A DNA stretch of 11,223 nucleotides from an uncultured Eubacteriales bacterium. Lineage in GTDB: Bacteria; Bacillota; Clostridia; Oscillospirales; Oscillospiraceae. Where the stretch lies: positions 1-11,223 of the forward strand of contig CABSFY010000076.1 of assembly GCA_902477055.1 (NCBI GenBank), in the 5' to 3' direction. The notes beneath the pieces were generated by a model. That model saw only the letters and a list, made by a program, of their open reading frames with translations. It was not told where the DNA came from and did no database searches. Position 1 is the first letter of the stretch; every line of letters begins with the position of its first letter. Made by a program: the position numbers and the translations under genes. This document shows, one piece after another, positions 1-7,709 of this stretch.

Positions 1-161
1 GTGCGCCTGCGGGCGCGGGGACCCTATCAGTCAGCTACGCTGACAGCTTCCCCAGAGGGGAAGCCAAGGCGCTGCGGCGCGGGCGGTCAATGACTTCCCC
101 TACGGCGTGGGACGGCGGGCGATACGGAATTCGCGGCGGGGTGAGGGCACCCCGCCCTACG
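1..161. repeat. Mosaic of intergenic hairpin repeats (tandem-hairpin unit plus CGTAGGG unit)
   Basis: No gene is seen here. A tandem-hairpin unit occupies 30-64: stem GTCAGC/GCTGAC (30-35 with 39-44), then GCTTCCCC/GGGGAAGC (46-53 with 57-64), followed by a tail GCCAAGGCGCTGCGGCGCGG that recurs near 7375-7394. A second unit at 125-161 lies in reverse orientation: stem GGCGGGGTG/CACCCCGCC (135-143 with 148-156) flanked by CTACG and by CGGAATTCGC. Its reverse complement matches 9194-9230 at 36 of 37 positions by eye. These are non-coding; reading frames through them are incidental. Confidence 0.8.
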
Positions 162-199
162 GATCAGGTGAAATTCGCGGTGCGAAATAGAGAAATGGC

Positions 200-520
200 T
201 TATTTGATAAACTTATCGATTGCGTCGCAGAGGTCCAAAATCGCATTGTCATCGCCTTCTTCGACGGCATCGACGATGCAGTGCTGGATATGGTCCTGCA
301 AAATGACCTTGCCGGTGTTGTCCAATGCGCCGCGGACGGCGGCGAGCTGCACGAGGACCTCGGAGCAATCGTAATCCTCCTCGACCATGCGGCGGACCTT
401 TTCCAGATGCCCGATGGCGCGGGAGAGGCGGTTGATGACGACGCGCTTATTCTCGTGAACGTGGGGATGATGGTGCTGATGCGGCTGGACGGTCACGCCG
501 TCCTCCTTCGGCAGATGCAT
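200..520 (-). CDS. csoR: CsoR-type copper-sensing transcriptional repressor
   Basis: A 106-residue protein of the CsoR/RcnR/FrmR (DUF156) family, small all-helical DNA-binding repressors. In CsoR, Cu(I) binding releases the promoter of copper export genes. The ligand set Cys52, His77 and Cys81 is visible with spacings 25 and 4, the same as the Cys-His-Cys site of characterised CsoR proteins, which favours copper over Ni (RcnR), formaldehyde (FrmR) or persulfide (CstR, no His). The DNA-binding helix region reads NRLSRAIGHLEKVRRMV at about residues 30-46. The N-terminus has six histidines between residues 14 and 22, an extension that could bind metal. The start is supported by GGAGGAA (minus strand, about 525-532) six or so bases before the ATG. 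It is divergent from hrcA. The expected copper ATPase or chaperone gene would lie to the left, outside the window, so the target is not shown. Confidence 0.88.
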   Translation of the reverse strand: MHLPKEDGVTVQPHQHHHPHVHENKRVVINRLSRAIGHLEKVRRMVEEDYDCSEVLVQLAAVRGALDNTGKVILQDHIQHCIVDAVEEGDDNAILDLCDAIDKFIK

Positions 521-550
521 AATCGGTTCCTCCGCGTAAATATTATAATC

Positions 551-579
551 AGTATAACATAAAAATTTCGGATTGAAAA
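551..579 (-). promoter_or_regulatory. Probable sigma-A promoter of csoR
   Basis: On the minus strand TTTTCA (579-574) and TATACT (556-551) are separated by 17 bp and lie upstream of the csoR ribosome binding site. A TATAAT just downstream (547-542) is an alternative -10 but lacks a fitting -35. The two boxes overlap a short inverted repeat TTATA-N5-TATAA that could be an operator; this is weak because the region is simply AT-rich. Confidence 0.45.
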
Positions 580-651
580 GAGAAAAATCAGCAGCCCGGC
601 GCTTTCGCGAAAACTGTCACAAATTATTCACAAAAAAATCGCGCCCGGCTA

Positions 652-680
652 TTGACAAACCCGAAAAACGGTTGTATAGT
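652..680 (+). promoter_or_regulatory. Sigma-A promoter of the hrcA-grpE-dnaK operon
   Basis: A perfect -35 box TTGACA (652-657) and a near-perfect -10 box TATAGT (675-680) with a 17-bp spacer. The predicted transcription start, about 687, lies inside the CIRCE element, so bound HrcA would block initiation. Confidence 0.92.
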
Positions 681-684
681 GGGC

Positions 685-711
685 TTAGCACTCAGGGATA
701 AAGAGTGCTAA
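685..711 (+). promoter_or_regulatory. CIRCE operator (HrcA binding site)
   Basis: TTAGCACTC (685-693), nine bases, GAGTGCTAA (703-711): an exact match to the CIRCE consensus TTAGCACTC-N9-GAGTGCTAA. It is the known binding site of HrcA and couples heat stress to chaperone expression; HrcA is kept active by GroEL in characterised species. Its place over the transcription start and just upstream of hrcA indicates autoregulation. Confidence 0.98.
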
Positions 712-750
712 TCCTCAAAAGCGGCGAGTGCCAGAACAGGAGGCGTGGTC

Positions 751-1803
751 ATGGAGCTGTCCGAACGGAAACAGAAGATCCTCAAGGCGATTGTCGATTT
801 GTATATCCGCACGGCCGAGCCGGTCGGCTCGAAAACCATTGCCCAGCTTCCGGATATGGACTTTTCGTCTGCGACCATCCGCAATGAAATGGCGGAGCTG
901 ACGAACCTCGGCTTTTTGGAGCAGCCGCATACGTCGGCCGGCCGCATCCCCAGTCCCGCCGGATATCGGTTTTACATCGACCGGCTGATGCAGGACTACA
1001 GCCTGTCCGTGGACGAAACGAAGTCCATCAATCAGGCGATGGAGCTGCGGATGCAGGAATTCGACCGCGCGATGAGTCAGGTCGGCAAGCTGGTTTCCAA
1101 GCTGACGAACCTGCCCGCCTATGCCCTGACGACGCATACCGACGCCGTTCGCGTCAAGCGCTTCGAGGTGCTGCCCGCCGACCGCGGGAGCTTCATCCTC
1201 GTGGTCATGACGACGGACGACACGGTGAAAAACAAGCTCATCAAGCTGCCGCTCAGCGTGACGGAGCAGGACCTCAAGCTCCTGTCCGCCGTGCTCAACG
1301 CCAGTCTGACGGAGCTGCCGCTCGAGGGCTTCACGCCGGAGCTTCTCGACCGCGTGACGCGCAGTGCAGGCGCCGCTTCGGGGCTGGTCCCCGTGGTGGT
1401 GGACTTCACGACGCACGTTCTGGAGAGCAGCCGCCAGTCGGAGGTCTATGTGACCGGCCAGAACCGCCTGCTCGGCCAGCCGGAGTATCAGGACCTCGCC
1501 AAGGCGCAGGAAATTCTCGGCGCGCTGGATGAGGAAACGATTTCCACCCTGCCCGCCAAGCTCGACGGCGACAGCCCGGTGCAGATTCTCGTCGGCCCGG
1601 AAAACGTCGCGCAGGAGCTGAAGGATACCTCCGTCGTGATGACGCGCTTCGACATCGGCGACGGAATGCAGGGCATGATCGGCGTGGTCGGCCCGCAGCG
1701 GATGGATTACGCACAGATTACCGCGAGATTGAGCTATTTTGCCGAGGGCCTGGGCCGGATGTTCGGAAAGCCCGAGCTGCCCGAAGGCAAAAAGGAGGAA
1801 TAA
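751..1803 (+). CDS. hrcA: Heat-inducible transcription repressor HrcA
   Basis: A 350-residue protein of the usual HrcA length. It binds CIRCE and represses class I heat-shock genes. The N-terminal winged helix-turn-helix spans about residues 1-75, and the family signature GFLEQPHTSAGRIPSPAGYR is at 54-73. The remainder is the GAF-like and dimerisation region, ending in an acidic/lysine tail. I chose ATG 751 because AGGAGG at 738-743 sits seven bases ahead; the in-frame GTG at 745 would be only one base from the Shine-Dalgarno sequence. It is the first gene of the chaperone operon, directly after CIRCE, and is separated from grpE by three bases, so the two are probably translated from one message. 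Antisense frames opposite it are shadows. Confidence 0.97.
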   Translation: MELSERKQKILKAIVDLYIRTAEPVGSKTIAQLPDMDFSSATIRNEMAELTNLGFLEQPHTSAGRIPSPAGYRFYIDRLMQDYSLSVDETKSINQAMELRMQEFDRAMSQVGKLVSKLTNLPAYALTTHTDAVRVKRFEVLPADRGSFILVVMTTDDTVKNKLIKLPLSVTEQDLKLLSAVLNASLTELPLEGFTPELLDRVTRSAGAASGLVPVVVDFTTHVLESSRQSEVYVTGQNRLLGQPEYQDLAKAQEILGALDEETISTLPAKLDGDSPVQILVGPENVAQELKDTSVVMTRFDIGDGMQGMIGVVGPQRMDYAQITARLSYFAEGLGRMFGKPELPEGKKEE

Positions 1804-1806
1804 GCA

Positions 1807-2358
1807 TTGTCCGAGAAACAGAATCCCACGGCCGAGCCGGTCGAGGAAAAAGAAGAAACGCCCGTCGAGGCGGCTCAGCCCGCCAAGAACGAGAAGAAAG
1901 AAAAGAAAGCCAAAAAGGCTTCCGAGGCCGAGCAGCTCAAGGAGCAGCTTGCCAAGGAGCATGACCAATATCTGCGGCTGGCTGCGGAGTACGACAATTT
2001 CCGCAAGCGCTCGCAGCGCGAAAAGGACGGCATCTATCAGGATGCCAAGGCGGACACCGCCAAGAGGTTCCTGCCCGTTTATGACAATCTGGAGCGGGCG
2101 CTGAAGAACGAAACGGCGGATGAGGCCTATAAAAAGGGCGTCGAAATGACGATGAACGAGCTGGTCAAGATTCTGGCCGCCTTGGGCATCGAAGCCTTCG
2201 GCGCTGCCGGAGAGCCGTTTGACCCCGCGCGGCATAACGCCGTGATGCACGTCGAGGACGAGGCATTGGGCGAAAACGTGATCGCCGAGGTGTTCCAGAC
2301 CGGCTTCGCGATGGGCGACAAGATCGTCCGCTTCGCAATGGTCAAGGTCGCGAACTGA
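1807..2358 (+). CDS. grpE: Nucleotide exchange factor GrpE (TTG start)
   Basis: A 183-residue GrpE, the dimeric cofactor that releases ADP from DnaK and acts as a thermosensor. Residues 1-40 are a charged, disordered Glu/Lys-rich leader, followed by the long coiled-coil helix (about 45-110, with EYDNFRKRSQRE) and the C-terminal beta domain (about 125-183) with GEPFDPARHNAV at 135-146 and the closing FQTGFAMGDKIVRFAMVKV. The start codon is TTG: AGGAGG (1793-1798) at the end of hrcA is eight bases ahead and no ATG or GTG lies nearby in frame. The Shine-Dalgarno sequence inside the last codons of hrcA suggests tight coupling. The TTG may keep GrpE low relative to DnaK, which is an inference. Confidence 0.96.
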   Translation: MSEKQNPTAEPVEEKEETPVEAAQPAKNEKKEKKAKKASEAEQLKEQLAKEHDQYLRLAAEYDNFRKRSQREKDGIYQDAKADTAKRFLPVYDNLERALKNETADEAYKKGVEMTMNELVKILAALGIEAFGAAGEPFDPARHNAVMHVEDEALGENVIAEVFQTGFAMGDKIVRFAMVKVAN

Positions 2359-2362
2359 TCCG

Positions 2363-2428
2363 CTCCGGAGAGCCTCTCTCCCTCAGTCACGCGTTCCGCG
2401 TGACAGCTCCCTCGCAGAGGGAGCGATA
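2363..2428 (+). repeat. Tandem-hairpin intergenic repeat inside the operon (grpE-dnaK gap)
   Basis: Two adjacent perfect hairpins: GTCACGCG/CGCGTGAC (2386-2393 with 2397-2404, loop TTC) and GCTCCCTC/GAGGGAGC (2406-2413 with 2417-2424, loop GCA). The same two-hairpin design recurs at 30-64 and 9382-9419 with different but still complementary stem bases. There is no T run after it, so it is not a simple terminator; it could stabilise or punctuate the grpE-dnaK message. Confidence 0.85.
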
Positions 2429-2468
2429 AATTAAATTTGTAAATTACACTTTCAGGAGGTTTTATATT

Positions 2469-4292
<1,824 letters not shown>

Positions 4293-4303
4293 TCCCGACT
4301 GAG

Positions 4304-4333
4304 AAAAGGGCGTGCCGACCGCGCGCCCTTTTT
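4304..4333 (+). terminator. Rho-independent terminator between dnaK and dnaJ
   Basis: A 12-bp stem AAAAGGGCGTGC / GCGCGCCCTTTT (4304-4315 with 4321-4332, one G-U pair), loop CGACC, running directly into a T run. It should stop much of the transcription after dnaK; dnaJ has no visible promoter of its own and would rely on readthrough. Confidence 0.88.
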
Positions 4334-4357
4334 CGGACGTATTCAAGGTGAGTGCTT

Positions 4358-5494
4358 ATGGCAAACGAGAACAAACGAGATTATTATGAGGTGCTTGGCG
4401 TGGCCAAGGATGCCTCCGACGCGGACATCAAGCGTGCCTATCGCCGCCTTGCCGCGAAATATCACCCCGACGTCAACCACGAGGAGGGCGCGGAGGAGAA
4501 ATTCAAGGAGATCAACGAGGCCAACGAGGTCTTGTCCGACCCCGATAAGCGGGCGAAGTATGACCAGTTCGGCTTTGCCGGCGTGGACCCGAACTTCAAC
4601 GCGGGCGCAGCGGGCGGCAATCCGTTCAGCGGCTTCGGCGATTTCGGCGATCTGGGCGACCTGTTCGGCAGCTTCTTCGGCGGCGGTGCCCGTTCGTCGC
4701 GGCGGAGCGCCAACTCGCCCACGCGCGGCGAGGATATCGGCGTGCGCATCGAGCTGACGTTTGAGGAAGCGGCCTTCGGCGTTGAAAAGGAGATCAGCGC
4801 CCAGCGCATCGAGGACTGCTCCGAATGCGGCGGCACCGGCGCGGCCCCCGGCACGAAGCGCGAAACCTGTCTGCGCTGCAACGGCCGCGGCACCATCCGC
4901 ACCCAGCAGAGCTTCATGGGCATGACCATGCAGTCGGATTCCGTCTGCCCGGACTGCAAGGGCCAGGGCAGCGTGGTCAAAACGCCCTGCCCGCGCTGCA
5001 AGGGCAAGGGCAAGGTGCGCCGGAGCTTCAAGACGAAGGTCCGTTTCCCGGCGGGCGTGGACGAGGGCCAAACGCTGCGCGTGCGCGGCGAGGGCTGCGT
5101 CGGCTTCAACGGCGGCCCGCAGGGCGACCTGCTCGTGACCGTTTCGGTCAAGCCGCATCCGGTGTTCACGCGGCAGGGCCAGAGCGTCTATTGCGAAATG
5201 CCCATCACCTTCACGCAGGCCGCGCTCGGCGCGGAGCTGGAGGTCCCGACGCTCGACGGCAAGGTGCGCTACACCATCTCCGAGGGAACGCAGACCGGCA
5301 CGACCTTCCGCCTCAAGGGCAAGGGCATCCCCTATGTCAACGGCAAGGGCCGCGGCGACCAGTTCGTGACCGTCGTCGTGGAAACGCCGACGCATCTGAA
5401 CAAGGAGCAAAAGGACCTGCTGCGCGCCCTGGAGCAGCAAACCAGCGACACCACCCAACCCAAACGCAAGCGCTTCTTCGACAAATTCAAATAA
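4358..5494 (+). CDS. dnaJ: Co-chaperone DnaJ (Hsp40, type I)
   Basis: A 378-residue full-length type I DnaJ that delivers substrates to DnaK and stimulates its ATPase. In order: J domain (about 8-73) with the essential HPD at 36-38; a Gly/Phe-rich segment (about 78-125); the zinc-binding region with four CxxCxGxG repeats (CSECGGTG from 154, CLRCNGRG, CPDCKGQG, CPRCKGKG ending near 218); then the two beta-barrel substrate-binding domains and a basic tail ending in KRKRFFDKFK. I chose ATG 4358 over the in-frame GTG 4352 because AAGGTGAG (about 4345-4352) fits it; this ribosome binding site is weaker than those of the upstream genes. It sits 65 bases after dnaK, beyond the internal terminator, which would lower its level relative to DnaK. 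Confidence 0.98.
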   Translation: MANENKRDYYEVLGVAKDASDADIKRAYRRLAAKYHPDVNHEEGAEEKFKEINEANEVLSDPDKRAKYDQFGFAGVDPNFNAGAAGGNPFSGFGDFGDLGDLFGSFFGGGARSSRRSANSPTRGEDIGVRIELTFEEAAFGVEKEISAQRIEDCSECGGTGAAPGTKRETCLRCNGRGTIRTQQSFMGMTMQSDSVCPDCKGQGSVVKTPCPRCKGKGKVRRSFKTKVRFPAGVDEGQTLRVRGEGCVGFNGGPQGDLLVTVSVKPHPVFTRQGQSVYCEMPITFTQAALGAELEVPTLDGKVRYTISEGTQTGTTFRLKGKGIPYVNGKGRGDQFVTVVVETPTHLNKEQKDLLRALEQQTSDTTQPKRKRFFDKFK

Positions 5495-5501
5495 AATTCG
5501 A

Positions 5502-5535
5502 CCCCTGCCGGAAAAACCGGCAGGGGTTTTGTTTG
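5502..5535 (+). terminator. Rho-independent terminator after dnaJ
   Basis: Perfect 10-bp stem CCCCTGCCGG / CCGGCAGGGG (5502-5511 with 5517-5526), loop AAAAA, then TTTTGTTTG. It closes the heat-shock operon seven bases after the dnaJ stop codon. Confidence 0.95.
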
Positions 5536-5778
5536 TAAAAAACGCAACGCTCCGTCATCGCGAGGCACGAAGCGACGCGGCAATCCCGCGCAGGCACTTC
5601 GATATTGGTGCGTACCATCCCGCAACCTGCGCCTGCGGGCGCGGGGACGGGCAATCAGTGATCGCCCCCACGGCGGCTACAGGAGCTTTTGCAATAACAG
5701 AAGTGCCAGCAGCGGCGGGATGAGGGCATCCCGCCCTACGCAAAGACCGCCTTTGGGCGCAAAAACGCTTAATTATGC

Positions 5779-5804
5779 GTAGGGGCCGATGCCTACATCG
5801 GCCC
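5779..5804 (+). repeat. CGTAGGG hairpin unit (GGGCCGATG type)
   Basis: CGTAG followed by a perfect 9-bp stem GGGCCGATG/CATCGGCCC with a CCTA loop. A second copy at 9090-9116 has the same stem with loop CCCA. Confidence 0.85.
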
Positions 5805-5829
5805 GCCGGACGCACGATCGAAATTTGTT

Positions 5830-5866
5830 CGTAGGGCGGGGTCCCCTGACCCCGCCGCGAATTCCG
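5830..5866 (+). repeat. CGTAGGG hairpin unit (GGCGGGGTC type)
   Basis: This 37-base unit begins CGTAG, has stem GGCGGGGTC/GACCCCGCC with loop CCCT, and ends GCGAATTCCG. It differs from the copy at 125-161 (reverse strand) at exactly two bases, and these face each other in the stem (a C-G pair in place of G-C), a compensatory change. Confidence 0.88.
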
Positions 5867-6034
5867 CGCCGCCTTCCGTTCCACGCCGCAGGGACGGTCA
5901 TTGACCGCCTGTTGCAGGCGGCTTCGATTTTGCTGCAAACCATATTGCAACATACACCTGCGGGCGCGGGGAAGGGGGAACGGATTGCCGCGCCGCGTTG
6001 CTCCTCGCAATGACAGATTCGGGGGGGTGTCGGC

Positions 6035-6063
6035 TTGACAGGCTGCTCCGGCGCAGGTATACT
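6035..6063 (+). promoter_or_regulatory. Sigma-A promoter of the membrane protein/lipoprotein unit
   Basis: Perfect -35 TTGACA (6035-6040), 17-bp spacer, -10 TATACT (6058-6063). Predicted transcription start near 6070. It lies immediately downstream of the repeat block. Confidence 0.88.
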
Positions 6064-6080
6064 GGAAGCGTAAGATTCTA

Positions 6081-6782
6081 TTGGGGCCGCTGCACTGTCG
6101 GGAGGATGCCATATGGGGGGAGCTGCATTTTTCGATCTCCGATTATTCGGCCGGCGCGGTCGATGGGCTGTTGTTCTGGGCCATCAGTGGCACCGTCCTC
6201 ATTGGCGGGTCCATTCTCTGGGACGTGTTTCGCTTCGTGCGGCAGGGCCGCGCGTGGTTCCGGTCGCTGTCGGCGTGGGGGAAGCTCGGTGCGCTGCTAC
6301 CGGAGCTTGCGCCGCTGCTGACCGTGCTTGTCTTTTTCCTCTCTACCACGTGGCCGACGCTGCAATACAGCCGCTATCTGCCCTCGGAGTCCGCCGGGGA
6401 TGCCGTTGCGGCGGCGGGGCGGATCGAGCAAATTGCGGACGTTGCCGGGTCCCCGCGCTATCACATCGGCGACGACCCGACGGTTTATCTGGCCGATCTG
6501 GTCACGATCGACGGGGAGCGGTACTATTTTCTGACCGCCGACGGTCTGCGGGTGGGGATGAACGTCGAGATCAACTATCTGCCGCGCAGCCGCATGGTGC
6601 TGGACTGCGTTTCTGACGAGCCGCTCACGACGGAAGCCCCTGCGCCAACCGAAGTGGAACCCACACCCCGGCAAAGCCGCTTCCACTGGACCTACCCCGC
6701 CGCAGCGGGTGCGATGATCGTCATCATCATCGCAATGATCGTTTATGGTGTCATCACCACAAAACGCCGCCGGAGGAAATAG
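6081..6782 (+). CDS. Uncharacterised membrane protein with three predicted helices; start disturbed
   Basis: I do not recognise this protein. Numbered from TTG 6081 it has 233 residues: hydrophobic segments at about 28-50 and 70-91, an 80-residue soluble domain (97-177, with GERYYFLTADGLRVGMNVEINYLPRS-like content in a beta-rich pattern), a Pro/Thr/Glu linker (180-197), a third helix at 203-225 and a basic tail TTKRRRRK. The domain loosely recalls small OB-like or DUF3592-type membrane proteins, without a firm match. The start is a problem: GGGAGG (6100-6105) points to ATG 6113, which is in another frame; losing one G from the G tract at 6115-6120 would join ATG to this frame as M-G-E-L-H-F. 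Otherwise TTG 6081, only about 11 bases after the predicted transcription start, or a rare ATA at 6111 would be needed. The coding frame itself is clear; the first residues are not. Confidence 0.7.
   Translation: MGPLHCREDAIWGELHFSISDYSAGAVDGLLFWAISGTVLIGGSILWDVFRFVRQGRAWFRSLSAWGKLGALLPELAPLLTVLVFFLSTTWPTLQYSRYLPSESAGDAVAAAGRIEQIADVAGSPRYHIGDDPTVYLADLVTIDGERYYFLTADGLRVGMNVEINYLPRSRMVLDCVSDEPLTTEAPAPTEVEPTPRQSRFHWTYPAAAGAMIVIIIAMIVYGVITTKRRRRK
6100..6105 (+). promoter_or_regulatory. Ribosome binding site that conflicts with the downstream reading frame
   Basis: GGGAGG lies seven bases before ATG 6113 and is the best start signal between the promoter and the membrane protein. That ATG opens an arginine-rich shadow frame, while the protein-like frame is one base off. 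This is the basis for suspecting an indel or slippage at the adjacent G tract. Confidence 0.6.
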
Positions 6783-6828
6783 CGCGCGGCTTGGTATTTT
6801 TTAGAACTCTTGGGAAGGAGGACCGGAA

Positions 6829-7275
6829 ATGAAGAAACTTTTGTGCGTCACATTGGCGCTTCTCCTGCTTGCGTCGGCGGGTGGCTGCGGAACGGCGGAG
6901 GATGATGCGGCGGAGCTGGAAACGGTCGCGCCGGAGCTGGCGCACGTTGTGGACGATGCGTCGTGGTATAGCGACTTCTCCGTGCAGGACGACAAGGTTT
7001 ACATAACCTGCGTCGTCGCGGTGGAGTGCTGCGAGGCGACGGAGCTGCAAATTTACGGCGACTTCCGCGAGGACGCGGGCAAGCTGTTGAAAAATCCGCT
7101 GCTGCTCGGGCAGCTCGGCGAAGATAGTAACAGTCTGCAAAGCACGGCGGCGCTTCCGCGCGGCCAAACCGAGCTGCGCGTCACGTTCATCGGCGATTTC
7201 GCCGGGACTGATCAAAAGCAAAACCGCCTCCTGCCGCAGCTCTACCTCGTCCCGCCTGCGCAGTCCGATAAATAA
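6829..7275 (+). CDS. Small putative lipoprotein, function unknown
   Basis: A 148-residue protein with a lipoprotein-like leader: MKKL, a hydrophobic stretch to about residue 15, then LASAGGC with the candidate lipidated cysteine at 20. The -3 residue is Ala rather than the favoured Leu, so lipidation is likely but not certain. The mature part is acidic and looks beta-rich (residues 48-140), with paired cysteines at VECCE near 66-67, and resembles a single Ig-like or sandwich domain; I recognise no family. AAGGAGG (6815-6821) lies seven bases before ATG. It follows the membrane protein by 46 bases with no terminator or promoter evident between them, so the two are probably cotranscribed and may act together at the cell envelope (inference). 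Confidence 0.8.
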   Translation: MKKLLCVTLALLLLASAGGCGTAEDDAAELETVAPELAHVVDDASWYSDFSVQDDKVYITCVVAVECCEATELQIYGDFREDAGKLLKNPLLLGQLGEDSNSLQSTAALPRGQTELRVTFIGDFAGTDQKQNRLLPQLYLVPPAQSDK

Positions 7276-7278
7276 CCC

Positions 7279-7308
7279 AAAGCCTCCCTTGTGCAAAGGG
7301 AGGCTTTT
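7279..7308 (+). terminator. Rho-independent terminator after the lipoprotein gene
   Basis: Perfect 12-bp stem AAAGCCTCCCTT / AAGGGAGGCTTT (7279-7290 with 7296-7307), loop GTGCA, ending in TTTT. It starts three bases after the stop codon. The stem is nearly symmetrical on both strands, but no minus-strand gene ends here. Confidence 0.9.
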
Positions 7309-7334
7309 CTGCACACGTCAAAAACCGCCCCACC

Positions 7335-7455
7335 TGTCATTGCGAGGCCGCTTCGCTACCCTCGTCAGAGGGAGCCAAGGCGCTGCGGCGCGGGGAAAGA
7401 ACGGGGGACGGGGTTACGGATTGCCACGGTCTGCTGCGCAGACCTCGCAATGACA
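7335..7455. repeat. 121-bp element with 13-bp perfect terminal inverted repeats
   Basis: TGTCATTGCGAGG (7335-7347) and its exact complement CCTCGCAATGACA (7443-7455) bound the element. The right end carries GGATTGCC (7418-7425) and a hairpin GGTCTGC/GCAGACC (7428-7434 with 7438-7444), the same layout as the ends of the 5554-6014 block. The interior contains a partial tandem-hairpin unit (CCCTC/GAGGG followed by the GCCAAGGCGCTGCGGCGCGG tail seen near position 64). No coding capacity. It looks like a small palindromic repeat with another repeat inserted or fused. Confidence 0.8.
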
Positions 7456-7557
7456 AAACAAGAGCTTTTCCGGCCGTACAATGACAAGCTCGGCGGCTGA
7501 TTTATGGAAATATAAACCGGCACGCCGTGGGTTTCGGGGAGGTAAGGCGGGATTTGC

Positions 7558-7597
7558 TATTTCCCGCAGTTTTCCCAAGATGTTGTGGCGGGAAATA
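7558..7597. promoter_or_regulatory. Split inverted repeat resembling two Noc-binding half sites
   Basis: TATTTCCCGC (7558-7567) and its perfect complement GCGGGAAATA (7588-7597) are 20 bases apart, centre to centre 30 bp, about three helical turns. Each arm contains one half (ATTTCCC or GGGAAAT) of the known Bacillus Noc site ATTTCCCGGGAAAT, here separated instead of adjacent. It lies upstream of the noc-like gene. It could be an operator for autoregulation or merely a hairpin; the half-site match is seen, the function is inferred. The rest of 7456-7660 shows no other clear element. Confidence 0.4.
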
Positions 7598-7660
7598 AAT
7601 GAAAACGCAATTTATTGTGGTCGCTTCCCCAAATTCGCGCGTTTTCGCCGTCGAAACGGC

Positions 7661-7666
7661 TACAAT
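7661..7666 (+). promoter_or_regulatory. Candidate -10 box of the noc/parB gene
   Basis: TACAAT at 7661-7666 lies 49 bases before the start codon, but no good -35 hexamer sits 16-18 bp upstream. It is the best promoter candidate in the gap and may need an activator or simply be weak. Confidence 0.35.
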
Positions 7667-7709
7667 AGAGGACGGGGAGAAACGTTTTTTGATACAGGGA
7701 GGAAGCACC

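Larger units (their letters stand above)
5554..6014. repeat. 461-bp gene-free repeat block bounded by 33-bp inverted repeats
   Basis: The ends, 5554-5586 and 5982-6014, are imperfect inverted repeats (27 of 33 positions by eye) of the type GTCATNGCGAGG...CGCGGCAATCC. Between them are several smaller units: GCAGGCACTTCGATAT at 5590-5605 (also at 9499-9514); a reverse-oriented hairpin GGCGGGATG/CATCCCGCC (5714-5722 with 5727-5735); GGGCCGATG/CATCGGCCC (5783-5791 with 5796-5804); and GGCGGGGTC/GACCCCGCC (5835-5843 with 5848-5856). I see no gene and no transposase. It may be a composite of non-autonomous repeats rather than one mobile element. Confidence 0.75.

Noticed and set aside
715..2250. 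511-codon open frame antisense to hrcA and grpE
   Set aside because: Arises from codon bias on the coding strand; low-complexity Leu/Arg/His composition and full overlap with two certain genes.
4343..5458. 371-codon open frame antisense to dnaJ
   Set aside because: Mirror of the dnaJ coding bias, rich in Ala/Arg/Leu, no start signals.
5529..6112. Several short open frames on both strands in the repeat block
   Set aside because: They read through hairpin repeats and recur as nonsense peptides wherever the repeats occur.
6113..6616. 167-codon plus-strand frame beginning at ATG 6113 with a good ribosome site
   Set aside because: Its product is arginine-, glycine- and histidine-rich with no hydrophobic segments, the typical look of a shifted frame, while the overlapping frame encodes clear membrane helices. 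The start signal is used instead as evidence for a frame disturbance.
7599..7709. In-frame upstream extension of the noc/parB gene from ATG 7599
   Set aside because: No ribosome site ahead of 7599, no ParB-family similarity in the extra 37 residues, and it would run through the candidate promoter; ATG 7710 has an ideal ribosome site.
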